From: Opisthocomus hoazin
Taxonomy: Eukaryota > Chordata > Aves > Opisthocomiformes > Opisthocomidae
Direction: 5' to 3'
DNA length: 64,000 nucleotides
Assembly (NCBI RefSeq): GCF_030867145.1
Contig: NC_134414.1
Coordinates: 76,746,504 to 76,810,503, forward strand
Shown: positions 1 through 11,134 of the stretch, piece after piece
Layout: each line of letters begins with the position of its first letter
Position numbering within the stretch: the first letter of the stretch is position 1
Translations under genes and position numbers: made by a program
The notes under the pieces: generated by a model
The model's input: the letters and a program-made list of their open reading frames with translations, nothing else
What the model was told of the DNA's origin: nothing
Databases searched by the model: none

Positions 1-971
1 TAAGTATCAAAGTGTCAGCAGTTTCTTGTATGGGTTGGCTGTTTTTTGGGTTTTTTTTTTTAGTTTATGACAAGCTAAGATATAGCACTGGACGCATCCT
101 CAGCGCAAGTCACCAGGCTTCTTTTGAGCCTCCTTGGGCATAGTCTGAGGCAAGAAGAGCTGCACAGAAACAGTTCTCAGACAAAAATGCTCTCACAAAA
201 CTGCGAGCTGCTCTGCTGGCCAACACTCGTGTGTGGAGGGCAGCAGTGCTCTGCCGCAAATGCTTTTCTTCACTGTCATTGAGCAATTCAGGGAACAACG
301 TGATCCCTCGTCTGCTGGCTCATGTTTGAGCTGGTTCCAACTCCCAATTATCCAGGCTTGGCTTAATTCAGAAAGTATGTCTGAAGTGCTCCACCAGCAG
401 CAGTAACAGCATCCAGGCAGCCAGGTTGGGCGAGCGTTGTTGGCCGATGGCCTGGCCGTGCGGTGGGGGCCTTCTCTCACATTGCCACCAGAAGCATCAT
501 CTTCCCCTCCACCACGTGGAGAGATTTAGGAACAAGCCCAGCAAGGGCATAGGCGGGAAGACGTTTAAGCCATGGCAAAGGGAGCTCTCAATGGGGTGCC
601 ACAGGCAGTGAGCGTTAATGAAAAGCAGGAGGCAAACCCATCCGTCTCTGTTTTGCATTTCCCAGCCTCGGAGACAGTAGCTGCTCTAATCGCAAGAGAG
701 GGTGTGCAGGATGTGTGGCACAACAGTTGGTATTTGCTTACATTCATTTTTTCCAGTGGGTGGAGAAGAGACGAGCAGAGCCTCGGAGCCCCCATGGTCT
801 CACTTGAATGCAGGCAGATCGTAGGGCTTGTACCGGTGTCTGGCTCCGACTAAGCATACTTGCACCTGTGTGGGTCAGGCGGTCACCTTTGTGCTTTCGC
901 AGCAGCGCAGGCGTCTGTCAGTCCTCCAATATGTGCTTCAGGCCTGGCTTATGTACGTCTTACTGATTAAT

Positions 972-1035
972 TAATCTCTGTGCAGCAACTGGAAAATGTA
1001 AAGTGCTACATAAAAGATAAGTATTACTATTACTA
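972..1035 (+). mobile_element. SINE/LINE tail-like fragment
   Basis: The stretch ends in a GTAAAGTGCTACATAAAAG block followed by a decayed TATTACTATTAC tract. This layout (AAAGYGCTATATAA followed by ATTATTATT) is the usual 3' end of ancient amniote tRNA-derived SINEs and related elements. The copy is short and diverged. The body of the element upstream is not recognisable, so the family is not assigned. Confidence 0.4.
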
Positions 1036-4000
1036 AATCTGTACTTGAAGAGTGTGACTTGACATAAAGTAGCAGGTTTTATCTTACTCATTGCTACTAT
1101 CTGAAAGAGGCCACTGAGAGCAAATTTCTGGAGCGTAATTTATTCTATAGACATAGTGGGAGAAGGGGTGCACACGAGCAACTTGCGCTGCATGCACCAC
1201 GGGAAAGAGCTTTGCCGAATGAATACGTGATGATGTTTTTTTCACACATTGCTCTGCTACCTGTGACTCAGAGGCTTGAATGCAGGGGCATCAGATGGGT
1301 ATGCCGTGCTCCCTCGGGAAATTTGGACTAATAAACTGATGTCGGCATATGGCTGCAGAGCCCCCCGCAAGAAGTGGCAGGAGAACGGCGGACTGTTGCT
1401 GGACAGAATGAGAGGGGACGGGCAGCGCGACAGCAGCCGATGGCATGGCTGGAGGGTTGCAGTGCTTAACCCTGTTTGGTTGGGCATTTCTTACTGTGTT
1501 CATTGGCTGGGCAGAAGAAGCAAGGGTGGTCAGGAAGGCGAGCTGGGAAGTAATGCGATTGGTAAATACGTATATGAACTAATATTGACATCTCACGCAC
1601 TTGTGGAGAGCCTAGCACTGTAGGGATTTGATCCTGACTATTGCCTTTGGGCTGTATGGTAATGTAAATACTTCATAATAAAGAGCTTTGAAAATGGAGA
1701 ACTCTGTAGGCAATTATTTTTATTAATAGGAGTATAGAATATTTGTGACTTAATGGCTACTAAATACTTTCAATTGATTTGAGTCTACGAAGCCAACCTG
1801 AACACATACACAACAAGTGGTGCCTGTGTTTCTCTGGCAGGAAAATGGGTCAGAATCCTGCTACTGGATAAACACCCACTGCTCCAGATGAATTAGGACA
1901 CCCTTGTCCAAATACTCACTGTATCTTGGATCTGAAGTAGTGCAAAATGGTTTTCAACTGCACTTAATTTGTCAATATTCAAATAAGTGAAATACAAAAG
2001 CGATGGGTACCCAACCTTATGAGTTTTAATGGGAAAAAGCAGGAAGGGTGAAAGTTCCTTCTGCTGACATCAAACTCCTGCAGATACGCAGGTATGCCCA
2101 AAACTGTCTCTGAAAGATCAATGAGGCGGTGGTGCCACACAACCTGAACTCCTCCACTCTCTGCCTTTCCACTGAAGTCTAGCACCTTAATGTCTGACTT
2201 AATTTCTTTGAATTCAGTCTTCTTGAAAGAGAAAATACGAACTCTTCCTCCTCTGTGTTACTGCTGCTGGCTTCTCTTCCGTTTTTTCAACCTTTTACGT
2301 TTCTTGGCATCTTGTTACAAAGTAATGAAGGAACCAGTCCCGGCGCTCGCATACAGAGAAACTGTATGAAACTCTCATGAGCACACCGTCTGACTTCTGC
2401 CCTTGCTCTGGTTTCTCAGTCCCTGCAGCCATAGCCTAACAGCATGCACATGTTTGACTGCTGTAATGTGTGCTGGAGGGTGTAAATCCACGTGGTTAGT
2501 GGTTTAAACCTCACTTTCTTAGTAAGTCAGGTGATGCAAGGCTCTGCTTAGGATCAAGACCCCTCCCCTAACAGATGTAGGTTTTTGTTTCAGCCTTCAA
2601 AGCTTTCCCTAGCATTCTCTCTGGTCATTCCTTTTCCTCATCTTCTAGGGTTTCCCAAAGTTGTACAGAAAGTACCTCACTTTTAAAGGGGTTTAAGTTA
2701 ATAAACGATAAATCCAGCCACTGTCAGGTAATGTGTCATAGCCTAAGGAAAAGAGAAAGGTCATAAGCAAACCTCAGACACAAAATATGTGGTTTCCTTG
2801 AAAAGCCTCAAATGCACTGGGAGAAATTTTTCTTCTTGTGCCAAGTGAGGTTTCTGGACAAGTTCCCGAGCATCACTTTCTTGTGGATCTCTTGCAAAGT
2901 CCCCAAATCTGCAGATAAAAAATATAGCTGCCTTCTGAATTCACAGGAGAAACAAAAGTAAAGTATCTGTTAGGAGAAGGGGAAAGAAAAAGCCTCTGAG
3001 AAAATGCCTCTGGTTTTTTATTCTTACTCCATGCTACCACGGGTGTGAGGAATTGCTGAGTAAAAGCAGCGAGAGGGTCAGAAGGAGTGCCAAATGGAGG
3101 CAAATGCAGGGGAAGAGCAAGGAAGAAGGGAATCTGAGCTTCCAGGATCAAACTGGCATGATACGTATTCCACATATTTTTTCCTCATTTTAGCTTATTT
3201 GGTTATGATACTAGTTGTCAGCAGCAACACCACACAGGATTTGCTTGGCAGACCAAGCTGGTTATACCAGGGAGAACTGGAAAGAAATCTTGTGCAATCC
3301 AAAGTTCGCTGATGCACCAGAAACCCTGGCATGCTGTGAAGATGGTGACCTGGGGTTGCTCTGTGGCTTTAGGTGATGAGCACAGAAAAGACACTAGTTT
3401 AATCTGCTGAAGGTCAAAGGCAAGACAGGACCTTAACAATATCCTAATCAATTACCTCTTTATGCAAGATCTTGAACGTGATCCTGAAGTTCATGCCAGG
3501 GTTCAATACAAAGCTCACTGACTGCATTTAGTTTTAGGTGAAACTTTTGGTATAAACCTCTCATTCCCTTAGCGAGAAACAGCAGATGTGGCTCCGAGCT
3601 CCTCAGCCACGGAGGTGGACTGAGTGTTACCCCCAGGTGGAGCTACACTTGGCCAGGACACTTCTTTAGCAGGAGGAGATGGAGGAATGCAAGATGGAGA
3701 GCAAGGATGAAAGCCTGAATAAGGAGGGCTCACTAGTACTGCTTTTGCCAAGGAGATGGGATGGAGAAATTGGGCAACTTCTTTTGCTGGGCACCTGTTT
3801 CCAACTCTGGTTGCAAACTTCCAGTCTCTGCCCCTGCTCCCTCCTAGCCATGACGTGTCCACTTGTCCAGCGCTTGGAGCAGGAGAGGCGGTGGGCTGTA
3901 GGGGATCACAGCAGGTTTGCTGTCCTTGGCAGCCTCCAGCCCTGTGCCTGTGCCTGCAGCTCATCACTGCCAACCCTGCCTCCCGTGATGGGGCAGGAGG

Positions 4001-4748
4001 CAAATGTTCAACTCTGCCTGCAACTGGCTTACTTGTTGCACAGCCCTGCAACCTTGCATCTCTTCAGATGCTGTTCAGGCGTGCACATGGGAGAGATTTT
4101 TAGCTGTCTCAGCATCCCAGAAGAAGTTTGGGTTGCGGGGGCTTTTTACTATTATTTTGGAAAACGTTGTCCCACTTCTTATTTCATTTTCTTATGGTCA
4201 GCCTCTGTGAGTGCATCACTAGCTCTCAGTTTGCAACAGACTGTAGGTGCTGTAGAGGAGAGTTATTTGATTCTGTATCAAGCTGTGCAGTATAGGACTA
4301 CAGAGTAGTCTTACTATTGAAATAACTCTTTGGTGTCTCTTACATTCTGATGTTGGACCCCTTCCATTTATTTCTGTATAGTCCTGCATTTGGAAGTAAT
4401 TTGTGTCTTGGAACAGCAACCTGAAATTATTGGCCAGCATTGTATATAACGTAATGAGTGCTAGACATTTATAAGCTTAGTGGGTTTGTCGGGAGAATAT
4501 CAGCTTCCGCTCCTCACCCTATTACCAAAGGTGTTCTGGCTGACCCTACAGTTGCCCCAGAGTTTTAGTCATCTAGAGGTTTTGGCTTCAAAATCAATAC
4601 AAGTTTCAATTATGTTTATATGTCTTCAGCCATAATAGAAAGCAGTGGTCTCTACAGCCAGCTCATGTTGGGAGCAATGTTACCCAACAGCCGACAGAGG
4701 AGACAGAAGCTCGGCTGGCTTGGGCATGCTCTGCCAAAATAGATTTTG

Positions 4749-4815
4749 AGACCCTGAGCAGAGCATTTATTTTTTGTTCTTCTTTTGTCATCCATAAAAT
4801 GGGTGAGGTGGGTAT
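4749..4815 (+). mobile_element. MIR-like SINE fragment
   Basis: The segment reads GACCCTGAGCAGAGC, then a T-rich stretch, then GTCATCCATAAAATGGGTGA. It lines up with the MIR core, which has GACCTTGGGCAAGTT, a CTC/TTTCC stretch and CTCATCTGTAAAATGGGGA in the same order and spacing. MIR elements are ancient and occur in all amniotes, so a single diverged copy in a bird is plausible. Divergence is high and both ends are indistinct. The alignment is by eye from memory of the consensus. Confidence 0.5.
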
Positions 4816-5207
4816 GAAGAGGATGGAGGAATGAAGCAGGGAGAAAAATTCCTTCTTCTTGAGAAAATTCATTTATTATTATTTGCACAAAACTCTATAT
4901 GAAGTGTAGCTGCACACATGGCAAATAGATGCTGCTATAATAGACATTTGAAAGAGAGTGTCCAGAGGTGGAGTTTTGTACCACGCTTGGAGACTTTCCT
5001 GATGACAGATGAGTGAGGCAGGATCTGTTGTAATCCATGCAATACAGACATGTGCAGGAATTCTTATTAGAAAGACAGAAGAGCCATGCCTTGGGCTCAG
5101 ATACCCATCGAGGGGAGTGTAGCTGAAGTATTCAAGCACGACACCTTGCTTTTGCTGGGCTGCTTCCAGTGATATAGTGTGTATATTTTATTTGAACACC
5201 ACATACC

Positions 5208-5224
5208 AAAAAAAAAAAAAAAAA
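5208..5224 (+). repeat. A17 homopolymer
   Basis: There are seventeen consecutive A residues followed by an ACAACCC-type A/C stretch. No upstream sequence resembles a processed transcript, so I see no reason to call it a retroposed gene tail. Confidence 0.9.
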
Positions 5225-6180
5225 CAACCCACAAACAAATGCACGCAAAATGTGATAATTGGCTCACTTCTCCAGCGTGGTTTATTAAAACTAACCAGAT
5301 GTGCTTCACTTTGCAGAGAAATCTCCATTTCTTTCATTTGCACTTTGAAAGGCACTTCGAACATACAACCAAGACACTTGATGTGGAAATGGAAATGTTC
5401 TCAGAGAAACAGATTGGACGTTGTTTCATTACAATTGTCTCAACATGTAATAGACATTGACCTACAAACACAATTGCTATTGCCTTAATAGCGTTCTTCA
5501 GTAGTGCAGGTAAACTCTGCTAGTAGAGTTGGCTTCCACGCTGGGCTCTGTTTCGTTTCCTGAACAGATGATGGCATCGTAGCCCTGCAGTACTCTGCAA
5601 ACCCAGCCAAGGTACTCCCAGAGCGAGATCTTGATTTGATTGTGCTATGCACGCTTTAGCAGCTTAAAATTTTGCCTTTCGCTTTTCATGTCTTCAGTGA
5701 AACAGATGAATGCTATAATAGCAGTACTTTCTAAAAGGAAGACATGAAATTCCTACATTTATAATAAAAAAGTGTTACCAACCTCATTGTAATTCAGACT
5801 TGAACTGTTCACCCTGTGCACGTCCAGAAACTCATTCTCTAATACTAGATGCAATGATCTCTGGAGGGAAGTTTTCCATCTGTTTCCTTATGATGTTAAG
5901 CTGTTAGTGCTGTTCATTATTTATTGCATCTACTGGTGTATGTTAAGCTATGATTTTCTTCTTGTCTGGTATTAAGAATTCTATTTGGTTAGTGTAAAAA
6001 AACCCTTAGGATTTGCATATTACACATTGATATTTAGCGCATTTGGGGTGGGGGGGAGATAGGGGACTGTAATTGCTCCCGAGCCGCTTTTGTGCTAGCA
6101 GATAATTTATATTTAATTCAGTGATACAGAGCTAAATTAACCACTTAAAATGGAGATAAATATAGACATGCTATATATAG

Positions 6181-6293
6181 GTGAAATCTGCCACCCATAC
6201 TCAGATTGAAGAGCATTATCTCTGCTTGATGTCAGTAGGACTACTGCAGGGTAGGATGCCTCTCACTGTGAGCAAGGTAGGCAGAATCGGGCC
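6181..6293. mobile_element. Ancient hairpin-type repeat copy
   Basis: The left end reads GAAATCTGCCACCCATACTC and the right end GTAGGCAGAATCGGGCCC. The right end, reverse-complemented, resembles the left end over roughly 45 bases, with an AGTAGGACTACT core in the middle. This is the architecture of the diverged amniote repeats that carry an AGTCCCATTGACTTCAATGG-like core between ends of the type TCTGCC...GGCAGA. Related but different pieces occur near 19.7, 25.1, 39.4, 45.3, 60.1 and 61.6 kb. The family name is not assigned. Confidence 0.5.
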
Positions 6294-9200
6294 CATCACA
6301 AATATGTATCAGTATATATTTCATCTGTGTGAACAAAAGCACGTATGCGGGAGAGAGGGCTTTTTAAAATAGGAGTGTGTAGCTACCAGTGTGTGTATTA
6401 AGTGAAAGCTCACACATGCGTATGGTTTCTTCTCTGTATTTTCATGTCTTCTGTTACAGGAAGGTGTGGAGGACTTGGGTTATTATGTTGTTCTATATAA
6501 AATAAACGACTAATTCTCTCTTTGGGGTGAGGAATAGTTCAGCCTGACTCTCTGTTCTTTCACAAAAATGATTACCTTTTTCTGGAAACAGAATTCTTGT
6601 TGAGTTTATCCTATTCCATCACCGGTTGCATTAAATACTAACAACAGTTTAGGTGTCACAACATAGCTGGGAGGGATAGCGTTTGTGTTATTATTTTATC
6701 AGGAGAAGCTCTTTACATTCAGTATCTTGCTCACAGAAATAGAAGATGCACGGAAATAAGATCAGTATCTTATTACACTGTAATTAAAGTATCAGTCTGG
6801 GCTGTGAAACATTATCTATATCAGCCATTGAGGCTACTCTTAACAATACCAATTCCTTTGGAATAAATGTATGTGTTTCCAAACTGCATAATGGGAAGTT
6901 TTAGCATATCATTCTCACATGTAGTGTCTTTTGATGTGATGGAGAATTGTAGATGAACTGAAATGCTGGATTTCCTGTCATGTAGCTGGTTCTTTATCAT
7001 AATAGAGATGTTATTAAGATAAAATCTGTCTCTCCATATTGTAGTATTATAAAACCCAGAAATGTTTTATCATTTCTGAAGAACAAAGAACTATGACTGC
7101 TTTAAGAAATATCAAAGTCAGGCTACCTTTATCAGGGGGGAACATGAAGGAAGGCACCAGTATTTGTCAAAGCATAAGTTAATTCTTGTCAGACTTAACA
7201 CAGGATGTTTGCAATTACCAGGCAAAATAATCACCAAAAGATAAAACAAATAAGCTTTCCCAGTGCTTTTTTAGCACTTTTACTAAGTGGTAGAAGAAAT
7301 CACCTACCTGGGAACAAGATTGCTTGATTGTACATCTGCCGTTCCAACTCCTGAGTCAGATGCTTATGTGGAGTAAACCAACATTGCTTTGACAAGCCAG
7401 TGGAGCTATGTTGAGCTACACCTTCTAAACTATATGTATAGGATACCAGATTAGTAAATATAAAGGTACTATTGAGGTGCCCTGGACAAGAGAAAAATTC
7501 TTGCTTTTGAACTCATGGAAGATCACTTCTATGAGACTACACACACTGGAGCCACTGTGGAGAGAAAGTTTAGATGCTGTTATTGATAGATTGCAATCTA
7601 TCTTCTCTGAGTGGCATCATCCAGTGGTTTTTGGAAAAGGACCTGGAAAAGTGTGGTTAGACCCCATAGAGCCACAAGGCCCTTTTGTAATCCTCAAAAC
7701 TTATCCTCTGTGCTGAGGATCTGGAGATCATCTCTGTAAGAAGCCTCTTACAGAGACCAGCTTCCCTCCCTGCTCTGGCATTGCTTGCTTTTCAGATGGT
7801 TTCAAAGTTGTGGTAGTAAATGAACAGGGGGCTCGTGAAATCAAGCAGTGGAAAGCCAGGAGATGTCGGCGCTGGGGCTATGTAAAGGTGGAAGTGACTT
7901 CTTATGGCCTGTGAGCAAGGCATTGCAACCTTGATCTACTCTGTTAAAATCTGCGACTTCACTAGTTGTTTTTCAAGCTATGTGGCTTGTGTTAAAAGAG
8001 AGTGATGTACACATTTTGAGATAGAGCATTGCTGTGATGCTGTCCCAGTGTGTGACACTGCCTCTTTGCAGTGCGAGCAGGCTCAGGCCTGCTTGACCAA
8101 AAATGATTCTTTGGGGTCTGCCCCAGGCTGCCTTCACTGTGGGGAGAAATAGCTGGGGAGGAAGAGGCTGTTTCCCCTGGTGTTGCATGAGATGAACCAC
8201 TGTCTTTTGGATTTATTTTTTGTATTCCATTAACTATAAGCGAAGGTCAGAGTGATAGCTTAGAAGGAGACATGTGAAGGTGATAACTCCTGCTGGATTT
8301 CAGTCCCAGTGCTGCAGGAAAATCCTGAACCACATCTGTCCACACTCTGCCCAGGCCAGTGCTGCTGAAACAAGACGGAGCTCGCAGCCTCTCTGCTCTC
8401 CAAGCCAGGCTGTTGGCTGGACACGGAATTTCATATTGACCTCCCAAATGAAAGGCACAGACACTTCACCTAGTGTGTGCTATGGACTTACTGCACCATC
8501 ACTCTGCAAGCAGTGTGTTCAGTCCACCAAGTCAGTTAGCTTACAGCAGTGCAGTCACCTTCTTCAGGTGTCCTTCCACTGCAGCTATTTTCTCCCTAAG
8601 TTGGACTCGTTCTTTAGGCCTGTCTGGGTATGACCAAACCTTTCCAAGAGCTGGAAGCCCACTGACAGCTGCTCTGTGGCTGTGTTTCTCCATGCTCTCA
8701 CGTGACTCTATCAATGGATAGTCATATGGATAGACTATCCGGTTAGTGCTCAGGGCTGGTTCAGATGTCTCCGGGTCAGGCATTCCCACATGTCCAGGCA
8801 CTTTGGCAACAGCAGTGCTCATGTCGCTTCAGTCACAGCCAGTTTCTGCAGCCCTGAAAATTAGCCTTTTGTATCAATCAGGTTTCAGTTCAAATGTCTT
8901 TGCGGTTTGGTTTCTTTTTTACTACATTTTGATAACCAGTTAAAAAGAAAATGTAAGAGTCTGCAATTATTAGAATAACAAAGATCATGCAGTACGGTGT
9001 GTAAGCTGCTCTTTCACAACAGAAGGACACCGGTTGAGCCTCACTGAGTTTGCCTGAAAACCTTTTCAAACATTTGATGTCAGGAATGACGTATAAAAGT
9101 GTGGAGGCTGCTTCCCTACAGGGATTTACAACGTAACCTATGGCAATTCCTTCATGTTGCCTTGTATTACTCTGGTTATGAAGCAATGTGACCTAACCAC

Positions 9201-11031
9201 ATATTAAATAATTTTTATATTGGTTTGGAAGGATTCTTGACTATCAGTATAAATTTTCACTTTTTTTACACTCATTTCTTTAGTATTTTGAGTTCATCCA
9301 AAACATTAGCTCCCAGAATCATGTATTCTTGTAAAGTCACATGTGCCAGTCAAAGAAAGAGAGAAAGAACAGGAGAGAGAATTGTAGCACTTACTGTTTC
9401 AGAAGTAAGTTGAATATATAAATTCAAAAAGTTCCCAAACAAGTAGATCGAGTCCTTTAACGGATTCTAATAAAATCAGAAGATTTTTAACCCTTACAGC
9501 TTGCGATGCTGCATGATATGCCATTATTACTTCAGAGAACCGAGCACTAGCTGGTAGCAGCTTGAATGATCTAAAAGCACTTTGTTTGGCCCCCTGCAAA
9601 TGTGGAGCTACCTCCTGCTGCTAATTAAAGATCCAGCCATGTCACCACGTTTTTAGACACCGAGAGTGCCCTGGCTTTCTCAGCCTGAAGACGCTTGATA
9701 CGTCATGAGTTCCTGACCATGTTAAAATAGGGTGGGAGAGGAGGAGGGTGGGGGGGACAGCCAGGACCGTGCCAGTAAGAGCAGCTACACGAGACTGAGT
9801 GCTTCACCCCACATACAGGCCAGGGAGGCTGAAGGAATTAGACAAAAGTTATCTAAGACAAAAGACTACTGAATGCTCACTTTCCATTTATTCGAAACGA
9901 CGTCTGGGAAGACCCAGAAATGAAAAGCCTGAAAATGGAAATCCCCGACCCGCCCTTTCCTCCTCCTGTTTTCTAGGCAGAGAGCATGGCAGAGCACAAC
10001 CACTGGCTCTGCTCAGGCAAAAATGTTTGATAAACTCTGCACATCTTCTTCTTGGTGGTCTTAGGAGACACATAATCATGTGAGCAACCTGAATGACAGA
10101 CTCCTTCAGAGCTTCCCAAGAAAGTGCGCTGTAAGGACTAGCAGTTCTGGGTTAGTCAACTATATATACTTACGCATATATAAAAAGGTGTATTTATTTT
10201 ATCTTGTTAAATATGCTTTTAGCAGGTGGATTACACCATCATAGCAGTAACACTCTGAAACCGCAACCAACACGGCACTTCTGTTCTAAACCTTTATTTT
10301 CAGTCACTTCTAAGTTTCTGAGAAAAGTAGCTTTTGCACTGATTTATCATGCTCCACCTGGGACCAGACACAATCATTTTGCAGGCGAAAGGGAAGTTTT
10401 ATTAACATCCATCCAGTCACTTTGCCAATTCGGAGTTGTCTGACTGAGAAAAAGCCTTTTTCACTTTTAAATCCAGCACATAAATTCTGGGGGCTGAGGT
10501 AACTCCAGACTTGTTTGGTTTAAATAAAAAACAAACCGGTTTCACCTGCGTTGAGCGGAGTCTTCAGCTTTCCCCTTTCTGAAGAAACCACAAATTTTAA
10601 AATAACAACATATCATTGTGTGTGCCCATGCTCACACTTTCGTGAGCGTGCATGTATGGACCAAATTCAAAAACTGATTTGCACAAGCAACATCTTGGAC
10701 ACGGGTCCCAGGTATTGCAAGGATCATAAACACGTGCCAGTCTTTAATCTTCTCCTCTGAACTGCCCACACATGGGAAGTACTTAAGTCTGTGCTAAAAT
10801 GGAGTCTTGCTAACTTAAAAGAAGGGAGATATTAATTATGAGGGTTGACAAATCTCCTTAGCTTTTTTGACTGTTACCTGCACAGCGGTTGATAAAATGT
10901 TCAAGCTAATGGTATAAAGAAGTCAAATAATGATATTGCAGACTTACAGGTTTATCCTGGGATTAATAAATTACAGGAGTCCGCAGTGAGTTGTGTTTGA
11001 AGGGATAGCAGCTGGATCCTTGAAAACAGAT
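6294..11031. other. Intergenic DNA, no gene seen
   Basis: I see no recognised coding or RNA gene. One frame on the + strand stays open from about 7429 to 7912 with a single internal TGA at 7714. Its translation resembles no family I know, and such a run is expected by chance in a window of this size. The rest is AT-rich unique sequence. Confidence 0.55.
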
Positions 11032-11134
11032 GGCCTTCCTTGTCTAAGTAGGCTTGATCTTGTCTAATCTTAAAAGCTAAGCAGGTTTGGGTCTGAAAGA
11101 TCCACCAGAGAATATCTGATGCTCTAGGTTGTTC
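11032..11134 (+). pseudogene. Degenerate 5S rRNA-derived sequence (5S pseudogene or 5S-derived SINE head)
   Basis: From GGCC at 11032 the sequence aligns without gaps over 33 bases to vertebrate 5S rRNA up to GATCTTGTC. It continues TAATCTTAAAAGCTAAGCAG, against 5S TGATCTCGGAAGCTAAGCAG, and then GGTCTG-like sequence. About 16 bases covering the 5S segment GTTAGTACTTGGATGG are deleted. The 3' part, AGATCCACCAGAGAATATCTG then ATGCTCTAGG, matches the 5S end AGACCGCCTGGGAATACCGG then GTGCTGTAGG. Box A (11074-11085, AAGCTAAGCAGG) is kept but most of the intermediate element and part of box C are lost, so polymerase III activity is unlikely. Many C-to-T and G-to-A changes show age. It could be a lone pseudogene or the 5S-derived head of an ancient SINE3/AmnSINE-type element. 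I do not recognise a SINE body after it. Confidence 0.72.

Larger units (their letters stand above)
1..6180. other. Intergenic DNA upstream of AFF3, distal block
   Basis: I recognise no gene here. Open frames are short or overlap one another on both strands; the longest (+ strand, 3679-4308) has no family resemblance I know and sits opposite another long open frame. The block contains a SINE-tail-like fragment near 1 kb, a MIR-like fragment near 4.75 kb and a 17-base A run at 5208. Otherwise it is unique-looking AT-rich DNA. This is a statement of what I could not find; distant noncoding RNA exons or enhancers would not be visible by eye. Confidence 0.6.

Noticed and set aside
3679..4308. 209-codon + strand open frame
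   Set aside because: It is the longest frame outside the CpG island. However, other frames on both strands are open over the same stretch, the product resembles no family I know, and one such frame is near chance expectation for this window.
5208..5224. A17 run as the tail of a processed pseudogene
   Set aside because: No transcript-like sequence or target-site duplication is recognisable upstream. The same applies to the A/T runs at 15159, 19617, 40820 and 55164.
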